NCBI RefSeq assembly: GCF_041583195.1
Contig: NZ_JBFHGL010000012.1
Coordinates: forward strand, 34,811 to 98,810
Length of the DNA: 64,000 bases
Direction: 5' to 3'
From: Sulfurimonas sp.
Lineage (GTDB): Bacteria > Campylobacterota > Campylobacteria > Campylobacterales > Sulfurimonadaceae
Shown here: positions 37,075-45,158 of the stretch, piece after piece
Layout: the number at the start of each line of letters is the position of its first letter
How positions within the stretch are numbered: the stretch's first letter is position 1
Made by a program: the position numbers and the translations under genes
Notes under the pieces: model-generated
What the model saw: only the letters and a program-made list of their open reading frames with translations
Told to the model about the DNA's origin: nothing
Database searches by the model: none

Positions 37075-37205
37075 TACTTTTTTAACTCACTTAACCACTT
37101 GTCTAATTCTTTCATACTTTGAGCATACGGTTTTACAGAAGAGGGATCATTTATGTAGTTTCTGAGATCATCTTCAAGTTTTTTTTCGATATCTTTTTTA
37201 TCCAA
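37074..37205 (-). CDS. Small probable antitoxin (43 residues, TTG start)
   Basis: A short, charged helical protein beginning LDKKDIEKKLEDDLRNYI and ending in MKELDKWLSELKK. The start codon is TTG at 37205, preceded by AGAGGGTG at a spacing of 5 bases. The stop TAA overlaps the toxin ATG. No DNA-binding domain is visible, so it may only neutralise the toxin. It begins 11 bases after the aroC stop, so the pair could be co-expressed with the aroC operon. It could instead be a leader peptide, but the overlap favours an antitoxin. Confidence 0.6.
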   Translation of the reverse strand: MDKKDIEKKLEDDLRNYINDPSSVKPYAQSMKELDKWLSELKK

Positions 37206-37215
37206 AATACACCCT

Positions 37216-38292
37216 CTAATTTTTATAGTATTTTAATACACCGTCCATATTAGAACCCATATTTAAAAGACACATATCTGCAATTACAATAGCAGCCATA
37301 GCTTCGCACACAATCGTCCCGCGAATAGCTACACATGGATCATGTCTGCCCTTTAATGAAAAGTCTAATTCGTTATTGTTCACATCTATAGTGTGTTGTT
37401 CTTTAAAAATTGATGGTGTAGGCTTAAAATGTACATTTAGAATAATATCGTCACCGTTACTGATCCCGCCTAAAATTCCACCAGCATGATTAGATTCAAA
37501 TCCATTTGAGCGGATCTCATCGTTATTGTATGAGCCTTTAGCTGATGCAGATAAAATCCCATCACCGATTTCAACTGCTTTTACAGCATTTATCCCCATC
37601 ATAGCATCTGCTAAAACACCATCAAGTTTATAGTAAAGCGGCTGACCAAGTCCTACTGGAACACCACTGATCTCTACACGTGAAACACCACCTACAGAAT
37701 CATGTTCATTTTTAGCATTTAATATAGCTTCTTTTTGAGCCTCTTCCATCTCGGCATCCAATGCATAGATAATACTTTTTTTAGCCGCGTTATAGTCATA
37801 GTTTTTAGATTTGATGCCATCTATCTCACAAATACCGCTTTTTACTTCTATGCCAAGCTCTTTAATCATAAGCTTTGCTATTGCACCGGCAGCTACACGA
37901 GCTGCTGTTTCACGGGCCGAGCTTCTTCCACCACCACGATAATCACGTAAACCGTATTTATGAAAATATGTAAAATCGGCATGTCCCGGACGGAAAACAT
38001 CTTTTATATTTGAGTAGTCTTTAGATTTTTGGTTAGTATTGTAAATAACCATAGCTATAGGTGTACCTGTACTTAAGCCTTCAAAAACACCACTAAGTAT
38101 TTCAATCTTGTCAGCCTCTTTTCTTGCCGTTTCAAACTCGCTTTTACCAGGTTTTCTACGATCTAGTTCACTTTGAATATACTCTTCATCAATTTTCAAA
38201 CCAGCCGGTACTCCATCAAGTATACATCCAAGAGCTTTTCCATGTGATTCACCAAATGTTGAAAATCTTAATTTTTCACCAAAACTATTCAC
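37216..38292 (-). CDS. aroC: Chorismate synthase
   Basis: A 358-residue FMN-dependent enzyme producing chorismate from EPSP, the last common step to aromatic amino acids and folate. Family motifs present: GESHGKALGCILDGVPAG, RRKPGKSEFETAR, RPGHADFTYFHKYG, the DYRGGGRSSARETAARVAAGA stretch (ending around residue 141) and GRHDPCVAIRG. The start is GTG at 38292, overlapping the rnc stop by one base (TAGTG). Confidence 0.97.
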   Translation of the reverse strand: MNSFGEKLRFSTFGESHGKALGCILDGVPAGLKIDEEYIQSELDRRKPGKSEFETARKEADKIEILSGVFEGLSTGTPIAMVIYNTNQKSKDYSNIKDVFRPGHADFTYFHKYGLRDYRGGGRSSARETAARVAAGAIAKLMIKELGIEVKSGICEIDGIKSKNYDYNAAKKSIIYALDAEMEEAQKEAILNAKNEHDSVGGVSRVEISGVPVGLGQPLYYKLDGVLADAMMGINAVKAVEIGDGILSASAKGSYNNDEIRSNGFESNHAGGILGGISNGDDIILNVHFKPTPSIFKEQHTIDVNNNELDFSLKGRHDPCVAIRGTIVCEAMAAIVIADMCLLNMGSNMDGVLKYYKN

Positions 38293-38972
38293 TACTTTTC
38301 CTTCTTTAACATACTCACTGCTACCTTTGCAGCTTCTTGTTGAGCTATTTTCTTACTTTTTCCGATAGCTCTTGCATACTCTTTATCATTTATAACAACA
38401 GCTACTTCAAACTCTTTTTTATGATCAGGTCCACGTGCTGCTATAACATCATACTCAGGAATGATTCCAAACCTAGCTTGAGTTATCTCTTGCAAAGATG
38501 TTTTAAAATCTTTAAATAGGTCATCCAAAGTTATATTTTTATAATTTTTGTCTAAAAGTTTTAAAGCAATCTTTTCTGCTTGTTCCAAACCTGACTCAAG
38601 ATAGATTGCGCCAATAACCGCTTCAAATGCATTTGACAAGAGTGATGCTTTTTCTCTTCCGCCGTTTTTTTCTTCTGCATTTGAGATGTATATATAATCT
38701 CCAAGATTTAAATACTTTGCCAATTTAGTAAAACCGTCTTCATTAACTAATGATGCTCTTATTTTAGAAAGTTTACCCTCATCTGATTTTGGAAATTTTT
38801 TATATAGATACTCCCCAACAATCAAATCAAGCACAGCATCACCTAAGAATTCTAAGCGCTCATTATCATATGGCTGTTTATAACTTTTATGTGTAAGCGC
38901 TTCGGTAATAAGCCTTGGGGTTTTAAACTTATACCCCAGGGCTTTCTCCAACTTTTTAATATCATTTGACAT
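38292..38972 (-). CDS. rnc: Ribonuclease III
   Basis: A 226-residue double-strand-specific RNase. The signature [19 protein letters not shown] carries E41 and D45; a second acidic motif is in [20 protein letters not shown]-terminal dsRNA-binding domain (about residues 155-225) ends with [15 protein letters not shown]. It processes rRNA and structured mRNAs. Its ATG overlaps the rnhA stop (TAATG). Confidence 0.97.
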   Translation of the reverse strand: MSNDIKKLEKALGYKFKTPRLITEALTHKSYKQPYDNERLEFLGDAVLDLIVGEYLYKKFPKSDEGKLSKIRASLVNEDGFTKLAKYLNLGDYIYISNAEEKNGGREKASLLSNAFEAVIGAIYLESGLEQAEKIALKLLDKNYKNITLDDLFKDFKTSLQEITQARFGIIPEYDVIAARGPDHKKEFEVAVVINDKEYARAIGKSKKIAQQEAAKVAVSMLKKEK

Positions 38973-39409
38973 TAATTATTCTCCAATAATTCTTTTTGTC
39001 TCTGTGCTTCATCACGGGCAAGCTGATCACAACGTTCATTCTCATCATGACCGTTATGTCCTCTAACCCAAGTAGCTTTTATTTTATGTGGTTTTGATAC
39101 CTCAATGTACTCTTTCCAAAGATCTATATTTTTAACTTTTTTAAAATCTTTTTTTATCCAGCCTTCAAGCCATTCGTTTATCGCTTTAACAACATATGAA
39201 GAATCGGATACAATCTCAACTTCACATGGCTCTTTCAGAGCACGCAGACCTTCTATAGCTCCAAGTAGCTCCATCCTGTTATTTGTAGTATGTGCTTCTC
39301 CGCCAAAGAGTTCTTTTTCTTTATTCCCGTAACGTAAAACTACGCCATATCCGCCGGGACCAGGATTTCCAAGAGCACTTCCATCACTGAAAAGAGTTAT
39401 TTTCTTCAC
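38972..39409 (-). CDS. rnhA: Ribonuclease HI
   Basis: A 145-residue enzyme degrading RNA in RNA-DNA hybrids. Catalytic residues D9 (FSDGSALG), E47 (NNRMELLGA), D69 (VSDSSYV) and D128 (ERCDQLA) are all in place, with H118 in [11 protein letters not shown]. The start is GTG at 39409, inside the end of the TPR gene (26-base overlap), with GGGA a few bases upstream. Confidence 0.96.
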   Translation of the reverse strand: MKKITLFSDGSALGNPGPGGYGVVLRYGNKEKELFGGEAHTTNNRMELLGAIEGLRALKEPCEVEIVSDSSYVVKAINEWLEGWIKKDFKKVKNIDLWKEYIEVSKPHKIKATWVRGHNGHDENERCDQLARDEAQRQKELLENN

Positions 39410-40430
39410 AATATTCCCTATTAAAGTCTTTTACAAGTGATATCTCTATGTTTGATGTGTCTATTGAGTGACAATTAGCACACCTGTTAAAAGCAAAAGG
39501 GTATACATGTTTACAATTATCACAGATATATTCAAAACTCAGTGTTGCACTTGCTTTTTTATCTAGGTTTATTAAAATATCAAACTCGAAAACACTGCTT
39601 TTGCTAACGTCTTTAATGTCCCCTCTGGCACTATAAAGCTCACGCAAGTAACCATTTTGTGAAATTATATCAAAATCTAAATCTTTTCTTTGTAAATTCC
39701 AAAACACATCCGTTAATAGTTCGCTTTTTGAAGCATCTAAATTTTTCCATGCAAATTTTGGATTGTGCCTAAATAGAAATTCAAATATCATATATGTTAA
39801 ATTCCCACTCTGTTTATATATCTCTAATAGCTGTTCACTCTTTTCATCAACCCCTAGCTTAGTAGAATAGATAATTTTTGTCGCTTTTAGATACTGCGTA
39901 TCTAATTCTATATCTGTTTTTAACTCATCCAAAGGTTCCAAAACTTCTAAGGCACTATTATAATCTTTCATATATTCATAAACTAAAAGAAGGTTATGTA
40001 ATACTTTTGGAGATCGTGGATTATCTTTGAGTATAGTTAAAAATATTTTTTTGGAACGTTCTAAAAATCCTGCTTTGAAATAGGTCTTTCCCAGTAGATA
40101 CATGATCTCTGTTACAGTTGATTTATCAGTGATTTTTATAAGTTCGGAATATATCTCTATACTTTTTTCATAATCACCATTTTTAGAATAAAGTGCAGCC
40201 AACAATAACCAAGACTTTTCACTCATCTCACCCTTTGAGATTAACTGCTCCATATCTTTGGATGATGGTATCTTTTTAAAATCATTTAAAAAATTATCCA
40301 ATGATTTTGTATGTTCTTTACTCTTGTATTTTGCCCACCAATAAGATGATATAGTGATCAAAAAAACGATTACAAAAAAAACAATTACTCCAAATAACGG
40401 ATCACGGAACTCTATGAAAAAACTATTCAT
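39384..40430 (-). CDS. LapB/YciM-like membrane TPR protein with C-terminal zinc ribbon
   Basis: A 348-residue protein with an N-terminal membrane anchor (about residues 13-33), a series of tetratricopeptide repeats (for example AALYSKNGDYEKSIEIYSEL) over about 70-220, and a C-terminal rubredoxin-like metal site of two CxxC pairs (YICDNCKHV and NRCANCHSI). That order is the architecture of E. coli LapB/YciM, which controls LpxC turnover and LPS synthesis. Sequence identity looks low, so function is inferred from layout alone. It overlaps the gene before it (ATGA) and rnhA after it. Confidence 0.72.
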   Translation of the reverse strand: MNSFFIEFRDPLFGVIVFFVIVFLITISSYWWAKYKSKEHTKSLDNFLNDFKKIPSSKDMEQLISKGEMSEKSWLLLAALYSKNGDYEKSIEIYSELIKITDKSTVTEIMYLLGKTYFKAGFLERSKKIFLTILKDNPRSPKVLHNLLLVYEYMKDYNSALEVLEPLDELKTDIELDTQYLKATKIIYSTKLGVDEKSEQLLEIYKQSGNLTYMIFEFLFRHNPKFAWKNLDASKSELLTDVFWNLQRKDLDFDIISQNGYLRELYSARGDIKDVSKSSVFEFDILINLDKKASATLSFEYICDNCKHVYPFAFNRCANCHSIDTSNIEISLVKDFNREYCEENNSFQ

Positions 40431-40894
40431 TCGTAAATTACTACCCCATAATCATCTTTTAACCTGTAAAAAGAGCTAGATGATGCCAGATCCAAATCTT
40501 TAACTTTTCCAAGTTGAACAATAGAATTTTTTGGAACATATATACCGTTTTCTCTGAAAAATTTTTTTATATTCACAAACTTTACATCTTCTACAAATTT
40601 ATACTCAAATTCTCTATGTAGTTTCATCTTCTCATACGAAAATATATGCTCATTTACATGTAGCTGATCAGATGCAAACTTAATAGGAAGATGACCTGAG
40701 AGATCAGTCAAAACAGATTCAATATATTCATGCTTTTTTGGAAGGGTGGCTTTTTTTACAAAAACATACTTATTGTTTAGTTTCATATTTTGTGTATCAC
40801 GCCAGTATTTGTATGCTGGATTACTTACACCTAGTTTAGATGAAACCTCTTTCCATAACCAAAAAGAGTTCAATGTGTTTGGCAAATATGACAT
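40427..40894 (-). CDS. Hypothetical protein, 155 residues
   Basis: I do not recognise this protein. The N-terminus (WLWKEVSSKLGVSNPAYKYW) resembles a helix-turn-helix as in phage or plasmid regulators, and the rest is mixed alpha/beta with a terminal GKVKDLDLASSSSFYRL segment. It has no membrane segment. It is first in a six- or seven-gene minus-strand run (this gene, TPR protein, rnhA, rnc, aroC, toxin pair) and overlaps the TPR gene by 4 bases. It is divergent from the gene at 40980. Confidence 0.6.
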   Translation of the reverse strand: MSYLPNTLNSFWLWKEVSSKLGVSNPAYKYWRDTQNMKLNNKYVFVKKATLPKKHEYIESVLTDLSGHLPIKFASDQLHVNEHIFSYEKMKLHREFEYKFVEDVKFVNIKKFFRENGIYVPKNSIVQLGKVKDLDLASSSSFYRLKDDYGVVIYE

Positions 40895-40979
40895 CTTATT
40901 TGATCCCTTTGATTTCTATACACCGATTATATAATTTTATTTTATAGAGTTTTATTAAATAAGTGATATAATCATTTTT

Positions 40980-41690
40980 ATGAATATTGAGACTGTAGAA
41001 AATGAAATATATGATTTTATAGATGAGTATTTTGATGAAGAGCTTTTTCTAGTAGAATCTCAATTAGATTTTATAGAAGACAATCATCTAATAACTCCAA
41101 AAATCAACTATACTCATATTTATCCTTTTTTATCACTCCTTTTATCTAGATTTGAAGTTATGGATCATGACTTTGCATCTTCAATTATTAAAAAAACAAG
41201 TTATGATGTTAAACATATAGAAAAAACTTATGGAAATTTTTTAGAAAAGACACAACATTTTGAAAATGTATTTAAAAATTTTTTCATTCCCAGTTCAACA
41301 GTCCTGAGTGATTATGCAAATGAAATACTAGACTTACAAAAGGGGGCTGACAAATCATCAGATGATTTTAAACAGATAAAACACATGAAACAAAACCTAA
41401 TAGATCTTAAAAAAATTTATTTTGAAGTTTTTGAAAAAATATTTTCCCAAAGCTATAAAAATATAAATAATGATTTTAAAATGATTATAAATACAAAAAT
41501 ATTTTATTTAGATAGGCTTATATGGAGAAGAGCTACAAAATCGGAAAATATAATTAAACACTTACAGGTAAGAAAGTTAGATGAAGCACTAAATGCTGAG
41601 TCTTACTTAAATCTTATAATGTCTATGATGCGACCATATACTGATGAATATAAATATTTAGAACAATGCTTAAAGGTTTACAAAAGATGA
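40980..41690 (+). CDS. Hypothetical helical protein, 236 residues
   Basis: A soluble, strongly acidic-to-basic helical protein with an N-terminal run of Glu and Asp (ENEIYDFIDEYFDEELF) and many Lys/Phe-rich helices. No motif or domain is recognised. TATAAT lies about 15 bases before the ATG, so the message is nearly leaderless. Its stop overlaps the start of a cyclic-nucleotide-binding-domain gene (ATGA), so the two are probably functionally linked. Confidence 0.65.
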   Translation: MNIETVENEIYDFIDEYFDEELFLVESQLDFIEDNHLITPKINYTHIYPFLSLLLSRFEVMDHDFASSIIKKTSYDVKHIEKTYGNFLEKTQHFENVFKNFFIPSSTVLSDYANEILDLQKGADKSSDDFKQIKHMKQNLIDLKKIYFEVFEKIFSQSYKNINNDFKMIINTKIFYLDRLIWRRATKSENIIKHLQVRKLDEALNAESYLNLIMSMMRPYTDEYKYLEQCLKVYKR

Positions 41691-42220
41691 ATCAAAAATA
41701 TACCGTTGATGATGTAGAAGAGTTTTTAGAAATAACACAAAACGAAGAGTCAAGAGTCGATACCGAAATTATGCAAAAACTCTTAAGTGTTCAAAATAAG
41801 ATAAAAATATTTAAGAATATAGACCCTAATGAGTTAAAAGTAGTCGTTTATGATCTTAAGTTCTTACGCTATAACTATAAAGACCATATACTGGAGCAAG
41901 GTTCACAAAGTAGTGATATTTATTATCTTATAGACGGTGAATGCCAAGTTTTTAAAGACAAGTATCAAATAGGAGAAATAGAACCTGGAAGTTCTTTTGG
42001 TGAGAGTGGAGCGATATTTGGTAAAAAAAGAAACGCAACTGTTATATGTTCTAGTAAGACAGCTAGCCTTTTATCTTTTAAAATTGATCAAGAAAATTTT
42101 GATTTTTCATCTGCTGCTTTGGCTATTTTATATAAAAACTTAGCCGCTGAAATAAATGCAAAGTTAGATAAGCTTAATAATAAAGTAGCTTCTAAAATGC
42201 ATGATATCAGTACTTTATAA
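41687..42220 (+). CDS. Cyclic-nucleotide-binding-domain protein without DNA-binding domain
   Basis: About 177 residues. The central cNMP-binding jelly roll shows ILEQGSQSSDIYYLIDGECQVF, the GEIEPGSSFGESGAIFG cassette and KRNATVICSS. The FGE-x-R-x-A phosphate-binding pattern is altered: the usual Arg-Thr/Ser-Ala after the helix reads KKRNATV. There is no C-terminal helix-turn-helix, only a helix ending in KLDKLNNKVASK, so it is not a CRP transcription factor. I prefer ATG at 41687 overlapping the previous stop; ATG at 41666 is an alternative. Confidence 0.78.
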   Translation: MNQKYTVDDVEEFLEITQNEESRVDTEIMQKLLSVQNKIKIFKNIDPNELKVVVYDLKFLRYNYKDHILEQGSQSSDIYYLIDGECQVFKDKYQIGEIEPGSSFGESGAIFGKKRNATVICSSKTASLLSFKIDQENFDFSSAALAILYKNLAAEINAKLDKLNNKVASKMHDISTL

Positions 42221-42240
42221 GGGCTTCACTTTTTTAACAA

Positions 42241-42352
42241 AAAGCGAGCTCCTTAAATTACCAAAATCAGTACGACATATTAATTTACTGCAATTTTACT
42301 GGCTCCATGTTCGTAAAGCGTGGGCTCATTAAATTGCTAAAATGTCGCAACA
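42241..42352. repeat. Imperfect direct repeat at the 3' end of yeiH
   Basis: A roughly 37-base unit at 42241-42277 (AAAGCG, then CTCCTTAAATTACC, AAAATCAG, ACGACA) recurs imperfectly at 42315-42352 (AAAGCG, then GCTCATTAAATTGC, AAAATG, TCGCAACA). The second copy includes the last codons and stop of yeiH. The DNA between holds a weaker related segment. It looks like a local duplication of the gene end; no function is evident. Confidence 0.45.
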
Positions 42353-43401
42353 ACTAGCTTAGTTACAACAAAACCACCTATTACTAACCACAAGAACATA
42401 GCTCCTGCAGTATATAGAGGTGCTAAACCTAAACCTTTAAATTTAGAAAAGATTGTTCCCATTCCAAGAGCAGTCATGGCCATAGTAAGTAAAAATGTAT
42501 CAATCTCATTTATAACATCAACTATATTTTGAGGAACAATTTGAAGTGAATTAAATCCTGCCATAGCTACAAAATAAACAGCAAACCATGGTATAACAAG
42601 ACCTACTTTACCAGCTTCACCACCACTTTTTTTAGCAGAATATGAAAGATAAATTCCTAAAAGAATAAGCATAGGAGCTATCATAATAACTCTTGTCATC
42701 TTAACAATCACCGCAGAATTTGCCATCTCAGCAGGTGCTCCCTGAACCGAAGCAGGCACAGCGACAACTTGAGCTACTTCATGAATTGTACCACCAACAT
42801 ATATACCAAACTCTTGAGGTGTCATATGTAAAAAACCAGTAGCAGGCTCAATTATAGATGCATAAAGAACAGGATATAAAAACATAGAGATAGTACCAAA
42901 AAGCACAACCATTGAAACTGCAATCGCAGTTTTGTGCCCTTCTGCTTTTAGTACAGGCTCAGTTGCTAAAACAGCAGCTGCACCACAAACTGATGCCCCA
43001 CTAGCTGTTAGCATAGCTGTATCTTTTTCCATTTTAAATATTTTATAACCTAGATATGATCCGAAAATGAATGTAGTAGCAAGCATAATAAGTGAAACCA
43101 TAAATCCACTCATACCAACATCTGCAATCTCTTGAAATGTAATACGGAACCCGTAAAAAACAATCGCAAAACGTAATATTTTTTTACCAGAGAATGTAAT
43201 TCCTGTACCCCACTCACCTGGAATATGATTATGAAGAGTGTTTGCATAAAAAATACCCATAACTATACCTATAACTAGAGGAGAGATACCTAATGATTTA
43301 ACTGCCGACAAATCTGCAATCATAGTTGCTGCTGCTGCAAAAATAGCAACAAATATGATTCCAGAGATCGTACCTTTTCTGTTTTCTTGTGAAAATGCCA
43401 T
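42337..43401 (-). CDS. YeiH/UPF0324-family membrane protein (putative sulfate/sulfonate exporter)
   Basis: A 354-residue polytopic membrane protein of about ten helices. Family wording: SPLVIGIVMGIFYANT, KKILRFAIVFYGFRIT, ASGASVCGAAAVLA and IYVGGTIHEVAQVVA. Members are called putative sulfate exporters on weak evidence; one is linked to taurine/sulfoacetate metabolism. In a sulfur oxidiser that makes sulfate a role in sulfur compound export is attractive but unproven. It is downstream of ccoG, separated by a hairpin terminator, so it probably has its own promoter. Confidence 0.9.
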   Translation of the reverse strand: MAFSQENRKGTISGIIFVAIFAAAATMIADLSAVKSLGISPLVIGIVMGIFYANTLHNHIPGEWGTGITFSGKKILRFAIVFYGFRITFQEIADVGMSGFMVSLIMLATTFIFGSYLGYKIFKMEKDTAMLTASGASVCGAAAVLATEPVLKAEGHKTAIAVSMVVLFGTISMFLYPVLYASIIEPATGFLHMTPQEFGIYVGGTIHEVAQVVAVPASVQGAPAEMANSAVIVKMTRVIMIAPMLILLGIYLSYSAKKSGGEAGKVGLVIPWFAVYFVAMAGFNSLQIVPQNIVDVINEIDTFLLTMAMTALGMGTIFSKFKGLGLAPLYTAGAMFLWLVIGGFVVTKLVVATF

Positions 43402-43470
43402 AATTCCTCACTTTTACAATTAAATTATTTTTTTAACTAATTAAAAATGGAATTATAACGTTTTGAAGTT

Positions 43471-43495
43471 AATCTAGAGAAAAAAACTCTAGATT
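43471..43495 (-). terminator. Hairpin between ccoG and yeiH
   Basis: A perfect 9-bp stem, AATCTAGAG / CTCTAGATT, encloses a 7-base loop that reads as T7 on the minus strand. It lies 24 bases after the ccoG stop and about 70 bases before the yeiH start. Confidence 0.55.
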
Positions 43496-43518
43496 ATTAA
43501 GGGAAGTATAAACTTTAC

Positions 43519-44955
43519 TTATTTTAACATATCGCTTCTAGGATATGTAAATGTAGAGTTTCTAAAAACTTCTATTTTAGGCTCACTGTCTGCTTTATCG
43601 TGACCAACTGCATATGCTCTAATAGTAATAGGAATCACCGTATCGTGTCTGTCACTATCTACAAGTTTTTCCGTAGTTGTAAATACTACTATTTTTTTCT
43701 TTTTAACACCAGGTACTACAGTAAAAGGTTTTGTCGGTTTATCTATAACTATTTTACCTTCCATCCCTTTTGGTGGAATAATCTCAAAGAAGAACTTCAT
43801 ATTTTCACGTTGTGTATTTTGAAGTAGGAACTCATATGCATTATCAACTTTGAATTTTTCATCAGCTACTTTATGAATAGAATAAAGACGATTCTCTTTA
43901 TTTACATTTAAAAGCATATGCTCTTTTTTAGTACTCATAATACCAAGTGCAACCATTACAACTAAAAGTAAAACTATATATGCGATTATCTTAGTGCGGA
44001 AAAGTTTAGTTTTACCTTTTTGATCAATCACTTCATAATCACTTGACCATCTAACTAAAGACTCTTTACCAAGTTTACCCATAACAGTAGTACATGCATC
44101 AACACACTCTAAACAGTTGATACACTCTAGTTGAAGTCCCTTACGAATATCTATATGCGTAGGACATACAGTCACACAACTCTCACATGCAGTACATTCT
44201 GCAGTAGGTTCACGATCTTGAATCTCACTTTGAGTTTTACTTGGAAGCTTATCTTTGTTTTCATCGTAGATGATACCCCCACGATGTGGATCATAGATAG
44301 CCATAACAGTATGTTCATCATATAAAACTGATTGAATACGGCTATAAGGACATACATATACACACCAGTCTTCTTTTATTTTTACAACAGAATAAAGTAA
44401 AAATAGAGTTACAACAACCAAAATTCCAACTAATGTCATATGTTCTGATGGATTTGCTAGATATGCAAAAAAGTCTTCTGGAGGAACAAAGTACCAAAGA
44501 AAGTTTGCAGTAGCTATGAATCCTAGAACAGTCCAAATAATAACAGCTATCAATTTTTTAACTTTATTTTCCGGTTTTGTCATATCCGGCTCTTGCTGTT
44601 TATTTTTAATACGCTTGCGAAGACCTAAAATTTTTGTTTCTATAAGATCACGATAAATTACACGAAATATTGTTTGGGGACAAGCCCATCCACAGAATAC
44701 ACGTCCACCCATAACGGTAATACCAAAGATTCCTAAAAATAGAAGCATTAATACAAAAGGCATTAAGTACATCTCTTGCATATCAAATTTAACAAAAGCT
44801 AGATGTAGTTGAAGTTTGTCAAAACTTAGTAGAAAAAAGTGGTTTCCATTTACTTGTATCCATGGTAAGACCAAAGCTATAACAGTTACAAAAGCGTAAA
44901 AGTAATATCTTTTAATCCTCCATGAAGAAGTTTCTTTAATATTTTGGTTTTCCAT
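43519..44955 (-). CDS. ccoG: CcoG (FixG/RdxA) cbb3 oxidase copper-assembly protein
   Basis: A 478-residue membrane protein with N-terminal helices, CGWACPQ and CVYVCPYSR loops, two [4Fe-4S] motifs (CTACESCVTVCP and CINCLECVDACT, about residues 250-290), another membrane helix (about 325-345) and a periplasmic Ig-like C-terminal domain. CcoG reduces or handles copper for the CcoN CuB centre in cbb3 cytochrome oxidase assembly. It implies that a real cbb3 oxidase exists elsewhere in the genome; the divergent CcoN-like protein at 15275-16816 is not adjacent. It is transcribed alone. Confidence 0.95.
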   Translation of the reverse strand: MENQNIKETSSWRIKRYYFYAFVTVIALVLPWIQVNGNHFFLLSFDKLQLHLAFVKFDMQEMYLMPFVLMLLFLGIFGITVMGGRVFCGWACPQTIFRVIYRDLIETKILGLRKRIKNKQQEPDMTKPENKVKKLIAVIIWTVLGFIATANFLWYFVPPEDFFAYLANPSEHMTLVGILVVVTLFLLYSVVKIKEDWCVYVCPYSRIQSVLYDEHTVMAIYDPHRGGIIYDENKDKLPSKTQSEIQDREPTAECTACESCVTVCPTHIDIRKGLQLECINCLECVDACTTVMGKLGKESLVRWSSDYEVIDQKGKTKLFRTKIIAYIVLLLVVMVALGIMSTKKEHMLLNVNKENRLYSIHKVADEKFKVDNAYEFLLQNTQRENMKFFFEIIPPKGMEGKIVIDKPTKPFTVVPGVKKKKIVVFTTTEKLVDSDRHDTVIPITIRAYAVGHDKADSEPKIEVFRNSTFTYPRSDMLK

Positions 44956-45122
44956 AGTTACTTCCTATATTGAATATTAGGGAGAATTATAACTAAATTA
45001 ATATAAAATTATTATTATAAATATGGATTATATAAGTTATAATCTATATTTATTTTTAGCAGTTATATTTTTTGAAGACTATATCAAAAATATGCAAAAG
45101 TATTTTTTATGCTCATTTTGGC

Positions 45123-45128
45123 TAAAAT
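45123..45128 (+). promoter_or_regulatory. Possible -10 box for metH
   Basis: TAAAAT lies about 30 bases before the metH ATG. The 203-base gap from ccoG is very AT-rich; I see no cobalamin or SAM riboswitch in it. Confidence 0.35.
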
Positions 45129-45158
45129 AAGAAACTTTTTCAATAAAGACAATACTAA

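Noticed and set aside
42241..42352. CRISPR-like repeat array
   Set aside because: Only two or three imperfect copies, no regular spacers and no cas genes nearby.
44956..45158. Cobalamin or SAM riboswitch before metH
   Set aside because: The 203-base gap is AT-rich with no recognisable B12-box or S-box elements; only a possible -10 is seen.
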